From Rodentibacter genomosp. 2 (GTDB taxonomy: Bacteria; Pseudomonadota; Gammaproteobacteria; Enterobacterales; Pasteurellaceae), in contig MLHP01000024.1 of assembly GCA_001999425.1 (NCBI GenBank), forward strand, positions 124,001 through 188,000: DNA of 64,000 nt. The letters run 5' to 3'. The notes beneath the pieces were generated by a model. It was not told where the DNA came from. It searched no databases and saw only the letters and a list, made by a program, of their open reading frames with translations. Every line of letters starts with the position of its first letter. Position 1 is the first letter of the stretch. A program made the position numbers and the translations under genes. Below are positions 57,874 to 64,000 of this stretch, piece after piece.

Positions 57874-59318
57874 TGAATATTATGTATATTTTGCTCGATC
57901 AAGTTCGCAAAGATATGTTAGGGACTTACGGGCATCAAATTGTTAAAACACCGAATTTGGATCGGTTAGCGCAAGAGGGGATTCGTTTTAATAATGCGTT
58001 TACGCCTGCCTCAGTATGCGGGCCGGCACGAACCTCTTTATTTACCGGATTAATGCCGTCTTCGCACGGCATTATAAAAAACGGCGAAAAAGGCGGAACG
58101 GGTGAAATTCGTCGAGAAGCACCGAATATTGCCAAATTAGACGGCTATAATTGCTATGTGGTGGGGAAATGGCACGTCGGTACGCAATCCGTGCCGGAAG
58201 ATTATGATATTAAAGGACATAATTTTGACGGTTATGGTTATCCGGGGAGTGGTGTTTATCATAATTTAGTCTTTAACCAACCACCGACCCATTCTAACCG
58301 CTATCAGGAATGGTTGGCTGAAAAAGGATTTGATATCCCGACCGTCAGCCAAGCCTATTTTGGCGAAAACCCACATCTTCGTGTGCAGGAGCTTTGCGGA
58401 TTATTGTCCGGTAGCAGAGAGCAAACCATTCCCTATTTTATTATTGATGAAGCCAAACGCTATATTCAAGAATCCTTAGCGGAAGGCAAACCGTTTTTTA
58501 CTTGGATCAACTTTTGGGGACCGCATACCCCTTGTATCGTGCCGGAACCTTATTATTCAATGTATTCAAAAGATGATGTCATTCTAGACGAAAGTTTTTT
58601 TAAACCGTTAGAGGGCAAACCGGGGCATTTCCGCACCATTTCAAAAATGTGGGGAATGTGGGAGGCGAGCGAAGATCGTTGGAAAGAAGTGATTACAAAA
58701 TTTTGGGGTTATATCACATTAATTGACGATGCAATTGGTGAATTATTGGCGTATTTAGATAGTAACGATCTTTATCATCATACCTTTATTGTCGCCACCG
58801 CCGATCATGGCGATGCCATGGGTGCACACCGAATGATCGAAAAAGGCGAATTTATGTTTGATACCACTTACAATATTCCCCTGATTGTACGCGATCCGTT
58901 GTCCGAACGAAAAAATCAGCAAGATGATAACCTGATTTATCTGCACGATTTAACCTCGACGGTTTATGATATTGCCCGACAACCGATTCCGACGGAATTT
59001 GAGGGCGAAACCTTGTTAGCGATTGTTCGTCAGAAACAAAATAATCAGCGCAAAGGCGTTTTAGCTCAACTGGCAGGGCATTTTGTTTATTTTGAACAGC
59101 GAATGTGGCGGCGTAAAGATTACAAATTAGTATTTAATGCGACGGATATTTGCGAACTTTATGATGTACGCCGCGATCCGCAAGAAATGAACAATTTGTT
59201 TTATGATGAAAACTATAAAGAGATAAAGCAAGAAATGTTGGAGGAAATGCGTTTAGAAATGCAGAGATTAAACGATCCTCTTGAAAATTGGGTTTATCGA
59301 ATTATTAATGAAATCTAA
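57873..59318 (+). CDS. Cys-type sulfatase, cytoplasmic
   Basis: The 481-residue protein is a type I sulfatase. The active-site motif is CGPAR (residues 49-53 in TPASVCGPARTSLFTG), where Cys49 must be turned into formylglycine. Metal and sulfate ligands are visible as Asp9 (LLDQVRKD), GKWHVG and ATADHGDAMGAHRM. No signal peptide or membrane segment exists, so it acts in the cytoplasm on imported substrate. ATG 57873 overlaps the symporter stop. A dedicated maturase lies two genes downstream. E. coli YidJ has the same type, size and symporter neighbour. The substrate (for example a sulfated amino sugar) cannot be fixed from sequence. Confidence 0.9.
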   Translation: MNIMYILLDQVRKDMLGTYGHQIVKTPNLDRLAQEGIRFNNAFTPASVCGPARTSLFTGLMPSSHGIIKNGEKGGTGEIRREAPNIAKLDGYNCYVVGKWHVGTQSVPEDYDIKGHNFDGYGYPGSGVYHNLVFNQPPTHSNRYQEWLAEKGFDIPTVSQAYFGENPHLRVQELCGLLSGSREQTIPYFIIDEAKRYIQESLAEGKPFFTWINFWGPHTPCIVPEPYYSMYSKDDVILDESFFKPLEGKPGHFRTISKMWGMWEASEDRWKEVITKFWGYITLIDDAIGELLAYLDSNDLYHHTFIVATADHGDAMGAHRMIEKGEFMFDTTYNIPLIVRDPLSERKNQQDDNLIYLHDLTSTVYDIARQPIPTEFEGETLLAIVRQKQNNQRKGVLAQLAGHFVYFEQRMWRRKDYKLVFNATDICELYDVRRDPQEMNNLFYDENYKEIKQEMLEEMRLEMQRLNDPLENWVYRIINEI

Positions 59319-59370
59319 ATATTCTTTCTGATAAAACGCAATTTATTTAACCTATTTAAAAGGAAATGTC

Positions 59371-59967
59371 ATGAATAATGGCTTGATTTTACCTACCGAG
59401 CTTTCTCAGTGCCAATTAAACCGGCTTTCGCAAATGAACAAGGGAGCGGTAATTTACCAACAAGGAGCAAGAGCGAACGAGTTTTATTATATAAAACAAG
59501 GTCTTATCGGTCTTTACCATACCCTTGATAACGGAAAAGAGAGCTTAGTCAGACTCTATTCTCAAGGCGATTATTTCGGTTTCCGTACCTTATTCGGTTT
59601 AGGCAACAATCATTACCACTGCACGGCGAAAGTGTTAATTGAATCGGAACTGATTCAAATCAAATTAGACAATATCGATCAATTTTTTCTACATAATAGT
59701 GCAATGACAAAATATTTATTGCAAACCTTAGCGGAGGAGTTAAGAGAAGCGGAACAGCGCTTAGCCAAAAGTGCCTATTTGCGTACTTTTGATCGTGTTA
59801 TCGACAGTCTTTATTTTCTTACCCAACATTTCCCCTACTATAATTGGACTTACCGAGAAATTGCCGAATATGCCGGCTGTGAAACGGAAACGGCAATTCG
59901 TATCGGCAAAGAATTAAAACAAAACGGCTTATTTAAAGACGCATTAAATCATCACAAAGGCAAGTAG
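59371..59967 (+). CDS. Crp/Fnr-family transcriptional regulator
   Basis: The 198-residue protein has an N-terminal cyclic-nucleotide-binding-type beta roll (GAVIYQQGARANEFYYIKQGLIGLYHTLDNGKESLVRLYSQGDYFGFRTLFG) and a C-terminal winged helix (WTYREIAEYAGCETETAIRIGKELKQNGLF, about 158-187). The N-terminal Cys cluster of FNR is absent, so it is not an oxygen-sensing iron-sulfur protein, and the cAMP-binding arginine of CRP is not evident. It probably senses a locus-specific small molecule. AAAGGAAA precedes the ATG. It sits between the sulfatase and its maturase, 1 base before the latter. Confidence 0.85.
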   Translation: MNNGLILPTELSQCQLNRLSQMNKGAVIYQQGARANEFYYIKQGLIGLYHTLDNGKESLVRLYSQGDYFGFRTLFGLGNNHYHCTAKVLIESELIQIKLDNIDQFFLHNSAMTKYLLQTLAEELREAEQRLAKSAYLRTFDRVIDSLYFLTQHFPYYNWTYREIAEYAGCETETAIRIGKELKQNGLFKDALNHHKGK

Positions 59968-59968
59968 T

Positions 59969-61132
59969 ATGTCATTTTTTTCGCCGAAAGCGCATTTTCA
60001 TTTAATGGCAAAACCCAGTAGTTTCCATTGTAATATTCAGTGCGAATACTGTTTTTACTTAGGTAAATCGCAGTATTTTGGCAACAATTCCGCATTTATG
60101 TCGGAACATACTCTCAAAAATTATATTAAAAATTACATCGAATCACAGGCGGGAGATCGGGTTGAATTTATGTGGCAAGGCGGCGAACCAACCCTGCTTG
60201 GTCTGGATTTCTTCAAAAGTGCGGTCAATTTTCAGCGAGAATTTGCCAACGGTAAAACTATAACCAATGGGTTTCAAACTAATGGTATTGCGCTTAATCA
60301 ACAATGGGCGGCATTTTTTAAGCAACATCAATTTTTAATCGGACTTTCCATTGATGGTTTAAGTGTCGTGCATAACCGTTATCGTATGACGAATAATGGC
60401 AATCCGACCTTTGAACGAGTGGTGAATGCGTTGAAATTACTAAAATCGAATCAGGTAGAATTTAACACCTTAACGGTCGTCAATGATCAAAACTGGCAAA
60501 AAGGCAAAGAAACCTATCTGGCGCTCAAATCATTGGGTTCGACATTTATGCAATTTATCCCCATTGTTGAAACGCATTTTCCGACAAACTGTACGACTGA
60601 GTTGAAAACAACAGCGTTTTCCGTGCCGCAACAAGGATACGGACATTTTTTAGTCGATGTTTTTCAAGAGTGGAAAAAAAAGGATGTCGGCAAAATTTTT
60701 GTATTGGAGTTTGAAAATTTGCTTGGACAATGGCTGGGTTATCCCTCAAGCAGTTGTATTCATCGCCCGACTTGCGGTCAATCTTTAGTTGTTGAAGCCA
60801 ATGGTGAGGTTTATTCTTGTGATCACTATGTTTACCCAAATTACAAATTAGGAAACTTAAATGAAACCTCATTAGTGAATCTTGTTTTATCTGAGAAACA
60901 GCGCCGATTTGGGCAGTATAAGCAAAATAGTTTGACTCAGACTTGTCGGCAATGTGAATTTCGTGCCTTATGCCACGGCGGTTGCCCGAAACACCGCATT
61001 TTGCCGCAAGATAACGAAGAGTGGAAACAAAACTATCTGTGTGCTTCCTATCAATATTTTTTTAAACAAACCGCCGATTATATGCAACAAATGAAATTAC
61101 AAATTCAAGGAGCCCAAAATGCCAGTTATTAA
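59969..61132 (+). CDS. Anaerobic sulfatase-maturating enzyme (radical SAM, SPASM)
   Basis: This 387-residue enzyme should convert the sulfatase Cys49 to formylglycine without oxygen. The radical SAM cluster is CNIQCEYC (Cys21, Cys25, Cys28), followed by MWQGGEPTLLG. The C-terminal SPASM region has CGQSLVVEANGEVYSCDHYVYPNYKLGN and TCRQCEFRALCHGGCPKHR, which ligate two further 4Fe-4S clusters; the Asp after SCD matches the proposed catalytic acid. It starts one base after the regulator stop and overlaps the mutarotase by 14 bases. One uptake signal is at 60217-60225. Confidence 0.93.
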   Translation: MSFFSPKAHFHLMAKPSSFHCNIQCEYCFYLGKSQYFGNNSAFMSEHTLKNYIKNYIESQAGDRVEFMWQGGEPTLLGLDFFKSAVNFQREFANGKTITNGFQTNGIALNQQWAAFFKQHQFLIGLSIDGLSVVHNRYRMTNNGNPTFERVVNALKLLKSNQVEFNTLTVVNDQNWQKGKETYLALKSLGSTFMQFIPIVETHFPTNCTTELKTTAFSVPQQGYGHFLVDVFQEWKKKDVGKIFVLEFENLLGQWLGYPSSSCIHRPTCGQSLVVEANGEVYSCDHYVYPNYKLGNLNETSLVNLVLSEKQRRFGQYKQNSLTQTCRQCEFRALCHGGCPKHRILPQDNEEWKQNYLCASYQYFFKQTADYMQQMKLQIQGAQNASY

Positions 61133-61943
61133 TAAAATCACCCATCTCACGCCAGAATTAAGTTTATATCATTACAATGAGATTCCGGTTATTTGTTTGG
61201 ATCATCAGGTCGGGAAAGCGAAAATTGCCTTACAAGGTGCCCAGTTGTTAAGCTGGAAACCGCATTACGAACAACAAGATTTGCTTTGGTTAAGTGAAAT
61301 AGAGCCATTTGAATTAGGTACGGCAATTCGAGGCGGTGTGCCGATTTGCTACCCTTGGTTTGGCACAAAACAGTCGCCGGCGCACGGCACGGCAAGATTA
61401 CGCCTGTGGCAGCTTTTCGATTATGAAATTCAGCCCGATAAAGTGCGGTTGGTTTTTGCCTTGTTTGATCAAAACCATATTATTAAAGCCAAAATGGAAA
61501 TGGTATTTGAGCAGAAATGCCGACTGCTTTTTACTCATTACGGGCAGCAATCGGCAGAAGTGGCGCTGCATAGTTATTTTCATATTGGTGATATTGCTCA
61601 AGTTGAGGTTTTAGATTTGCCGACAAGTTGTTTTAATTCCCTTACCCAACAAACGGAAGAAGTGCCTAGTAGACGAACAATCAATGAAAATGTGGATTGC
61701 ATTTATACGGGTAATTTTCATCAGAATCGGATTATCGATCATCAGTTTAAGCGCGGTATTACCCTTGAGCATCATAATGTGAGCGAATTAGTGTTATGGA
61801 ATCCGTGGCATAAAGCCACAAGCGCAATGCGGGAAACGGACTATCAAAAAATGATTTGTTTGGAAACCGCCCGGATCAGCCAGCCTCTAAGTTTTGGCGA
61901 AACCGTTGGAGTAGATATTTTTACAGATAAATTGCCTCATTAA
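61119..61943 (+). CDS. D-hexose-6-phosphate mutarotase (YeaD family)
   Basis: The 274-residue protein is an aldose-1-epimerase-fold enzyme: GAQLLSWKPHYEQQDLLWLSE, AIRGGVPICYPWFG (signature with Arg and Gly-rich loop), SPAHGTARLRLWQ (active-site His), HSYFHIGDI (second His) and LVLWNPWHKA with a late Glu in ICLETARI. YeaD proteins interconvert anomers of glucose 6-phosphate. AAGGAG precedes the start, which lies within the maturase gene (14-base overlap). Its presence suggests that a sugar freed by the sulfatase enters glycolysis as a hexose phosphate. One uptake signal is at 61441-61449. Confidence 0.9.
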   Translation: MPVINKITHLTPELSLYHYNEIPVICLDHQVGKAKIALQGAQLLSWKPHYEQQDLLWLSEIEPFELGTAIRGGVPICYPWFGTKQSPAHGTARLRLWQLFDYEIQPDKVRLVFALFDQNHIIKAKMEMVFEQKCRLLFTHYGQQSAEVALHSYFHIGDIAQVEVLDLPTSCFNSLTQQTEEVPSRRTINENVDCIYTGNFHQNRIIDHQFKRGITLEHHNVSELVLWNPWHKATSAMRETDYQKMICLETARISQPLSFGETVGVDIFTDKLPH

Positions 61944-62064
61944 TCCCATATCAAAATTATAGGATTATGTAGCATTTCACAATAGGGAAATCATATACTG
62001 GCGGCATCCGAAACATATTGAAATATCTATTTTTGTGCGCGTATTACACTCTATTGATAGGATT

Positions 62065-62097
62065 AAAAAGAGCGGTCAAACTGACCGCTCTTTTTTG
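62065..62097. terminator. Bidirectional terminator between the mutarotase and deoD genes
   Basis: AAAAAGAGCGGTCA-AAC-TGACCGCTCTTTTTT: a 14-pair stem with A and T tracts on both sides. Nearly the same sequence ends lppB/nlpD at 43804. Confidence 0.92.
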
Positions 62098-62113
62098 TTT
62101 CTTAGCCTGTAAA

Positions 62114-62833
62114 TTATGCGTTTTTGTCGTCAATTAAAATACTTTCTAATGCAATTTCAATCATGTCGTTGAAGGTTAATTGGCGCTCTTCCACACTGCT
62201 TCGTTCGTGGGTACGAATATGGTCGGAGACCGTACAGATGGTTAATGCGCGGGCACCATATTCAGCCGCCACACCGTAGATTCCTGCCGCTTCCATTTCT
62301 ACACCAAGAATGCCGTATTTTTCCATCACATCAAACATTTCAACATCCGGTGTGTAGAATAAATCTGCAGAGAATAAGTTACCCACTTTCACGGCAACGC
62401 CTTTCTCTTTTGCCGCTGCAACCGCCGCACTTGTTAAGCCGAAATCAGCAATGGCAGCAAAATCGTTGTCTTTGAAACGAATACGATTGACTTTAGAATC
62501 GGTACAAGCACCTAATCCGATTACTACATCGCGTAATTTCACGTCCATTCTCACCGCACCGCAAGAACCTACACGAATAATTTTTTTCACGCCGTATTCG
62601 GTAATTAATTCTTTGGCATAGATTGAGCAGGATGGAATTCCCATTCCGTGCCCCATTACTGAAATTTTACGACCTTTATAAGTGCCGGTAAAACCTAGCA
62701 TATTGCGCACGTTAGTGACTTCTTTGACATCTTCTAAAAATGTTTCAGCAATATATTTTGCACGAAGCGGATCACCCGGCATTAATACGGTATCTGCGAA
62801 TGCACCTGCCGGTGCGTTGATATGTGGAGTCAT
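62114..62833 (-). CDS. deoD: Purine nucleoside phosphorylase DeoD
   Basis: DeoD splits purine (deoxy)nucleosides with phosphate to base and (deoxy)ribose 1-phosphate. The 239-residue product equals the E. coli length. Motifs: [15 protein letters not shown] (phosphate loop with Arg24), [18 protein letters not shown] (Arg87-Ser90), [12 protein letters not shown] and the catalytic Asp204 in [10 protein letters not shown]. It lies downstream of a nucleoside transporter on the same strand, so uptake and salvage are linked. AGAGGTAA lies ahead of the start. Confidence 0.98.
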   Translation of the reverse strand: MTPHINAPAGAFADTVLMPGDPLRAKYIAETFLEDVKEVTNVRNMLGFTGTYKGRKISVMGHGMGIPSCSIYAKELITEYGVKKIIRVGSCGAVRMDVKLRDVVIGLGACTDSKVNRIRFKDNDFAAIADFGLTSAAVAAAKEKGVAVKVGNLFSADLFYTPDVEMFDVMEKYGILGVEMEAAGIYGVAAEYGARALTICTVSDHIRTHERSSVEERQLTFNDMIEIALESILIDDKNA

Positions 62834-62870
62834 TATATTTACCTCTTTATTGATAATGATAAAAAGAAAC

Positions 62871-62891
62871 GCACCACATTAACTGTGGTGC
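62871..62891 (-). terminator. Hairpin between the nucleoside transporter gene and deoD
   Basis: GCACCACA-N5-TGTGGTGC is a perfect 8-pair stem. On the minus strand it is followed by GTTTCTTTTTATC, a modest T run, so it may be an attenuator ahead of deoD. Confidence 0.6.
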
Positions 62892-62918
62892 AAAACATAT
62901 TAGAAAACTGACCGCACT

Positions 62919-64000
62919 TTATAGCACTGCGCCACTTAATCCGATGAAAAGCCCTGCAATAGTTGCACTCATTAAGTTTGCAAGTGTCCCTGCAACAATG
63001 GCTTTTAAGCCTAAACGGGCGATATCGCTACGGCGATTCGGTGCAATTCCGCCTAAACCACCGATTAAAATAGCAATGGAGCTGAAGTTTGCGAAACCAC
63101 AAAGGGCGAAAGTAATAATTGCTTTGGTTTTTTCACTTAATATTACTGCAGAATCCGGTTGTAAGTATTTGGTAAATTCAAGGTAGCCCACAAATTCGTT
63201 TACTGCTAATTTCATCCCGATCATTTGTCCGGCAATGCCAGATTCTTCCCAAGAAACCCCAATTAAGTAGGCAAGCGGTTTAAAGATCCAGCCAAAGATG
63301 GACTGTAAAGTTAAATCACCATAGCCAAACCAACCGCCGACACCGCCTAAAATACCGTTAATGAGCGCGATTAATGCCACAAATGCAATCAACATTGCAC
63401 CTACGTTTAAAGCTAATTGCATACCGCTACTTGCGCCACCCGCCATAGCCTCTAAAACATTAGACGGTTTTTCACTGTCATCTGCTTCAGGTTGGATGTC
63501 GGTAAATTGCTGGGTTTGCGGATAAATAATTTTAGCAAACAATAAACCTGCTGGGGCCGCCATAAAAGATGCGGCGATTAAATAAGTGAGTGGAACACCC
63601 ATACCGGCGTAGCCAGCCATCACCGAGCCTGCGATAGAAGCCAATCCACCCACCATGATGGCGAATAACTCAGATTCCGTCATGCGGCTGATATAAGGTT
63701 TCACCACCAATGGTGCTTCTGTTTGACCGACGAAAATATTGGCAGCGGCAGACATTGATTCTGCTTTTGATGTGCCTAATACTTTTTGCAATGCTCCACC
63801 AATGATTCGGATCACCACTTGCATAATGCCTAAGTAATAAAGTACGGAAATTAAACCGGAGAAGAAGACGATAATCGGCAATACTTTTACTGCAAAAATA
63901 AAGCCTGCGTTGTTTGTATCTGCCAATCCGCCAAAGACGAAGTTAATCCCTTCATTACCATAAGCAATAACATTCGCCACAGCATCGGCTGTTGCTCCCA
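62919..64000 (-). CDS. NupC-type concentrative nucleoside transporter (5' part outside window)
   Basis: This CNT-family sodium or proton symporter carries nucleosides. The frame stays open to the window edge, so the first N-terminal helices are missing. The 360 codons present include [10 protein letters not shown], the conserved [19 protein letters not shown] (substrate-binding helix), [38 protein letters not shown] and [27 protein letters not shown]. It precedes deoD on the minus strand, matching an uptake-then-phosphorolysis pair. The uptake signal at 62911-62919 touches its stop. Confidence 0.95.
   Translation of the reverse strand, partial: GATADAVANVIAYGNEGINFVFGGLADTNNAGFIFAVKVLPIIVFFSGLISVLYYLGIMQVVIRIIGGALQKVLGTSKAESMSAAANIFVGQTEAPLVVKPYISRMTESELFAIMVGGLASIAGSVMAGYAGMGVPLTYLIAASFMAAPAGLLFAKIIYPQTQQFTDIQPEADDSEKPSNVLEAMAGGASSGMQLALNVGAMLIAFVALIALINGILGGVGGWFGYGDLTLQSIFGWIFKPLAYLIGVSWEESGIAGQMIGMKLAVNEFVGYLEFTKYLQPDSAVILSEKTKAIITFALCGFANFSSIAILIGGLGGIAPNRRSDIARLGLKAIVAGTLANLMSATIAGLFIGLSGAVL

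Noticed and set aside
59371-59967. Regulator in the sulfatase operon as FNR
   Set aside because: The N-terminal cysteine cluster that binds the 4Fe-4S centre in FNR is missing.

Overview
The window looks like the chromosome of a Pasteurellaceae member of the Haemophilus/Aggregatibacter branch. The core genes match that family closely in length and motifs. The 9-base DNA uptake signal AAGTGCGGT (the Haemophilus influenzae type) occurs about 40 times on both strands, often as inverted pairs that double as terminators. No tRNA, rRNA, CRISPR array, insertion sequence or prophage was seen.

Layout. 1-3034: end of lptD, then mlaA and ridA (envelope lipid transport and metabolite repair). 3073-13004: rplJ-rplL-rpoB-rpoC with promoter, L10 leader, a three-hairpin rplL/rpoB spacer and a final terminator. 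13140-19722: tehA, an AT-rich SIR2-domain gene that looks acquired, pepD, gpt, a periplasmic metallo-beta-lactamase-fold protein and a divergent DJ-1/AraC regulator. 19865-29138: dnaE, def, fmt, rsmB, a family 2 glycosyltransferase, trkA and mscL. 29248-34853: an oligopeptide ABC transporter (oppABCDF, minus strand) with a CRP-like site upstream, divergent from talB. 36448-43794: yagU, a DUF302 protein, slyD, a SIMPL protein, rraB, truD, surE, a DedA-like protein, a small lipoprotein and lppB/nlpD.

43909-50798 is the most unusual stretch. A DUF4123 protein (the adaptor family of type VI secretion effectors) is coupled to an alpha/beta-hydrolase gene that is split by one in-frame TAA. A membrane-anchored WD40-like protein follows, and then an AT-rich 620-residue membrane protein. 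The last gene is flanked by relics of a second hydrolase and a second WD40-like gene. This reads as a decayed, recombined effector/immunity array without a local vgrG.

50937-55024 holds a MerR regulator coupled to a three-domain fusion (MFS lysophospholipid flippase, PlsC acyltransferase, acyl-ACP synthetase). 55188-61943 appears to be a sulfated-substrate locus: a TauE/SafE anion permease, divergent from a sodium/solute symporter, a Cys-type cytoplasmic sulfatase, a Crp/Fnr-type regulator, a radical-SAM sulfatase-maturing enzyme and a hexose-phosphate mutarotase. The divergent promoter region carries a perfect CRP consensus. The window ends with deoD and a truncated nupC-type nucleoside transporter on the minus strand.
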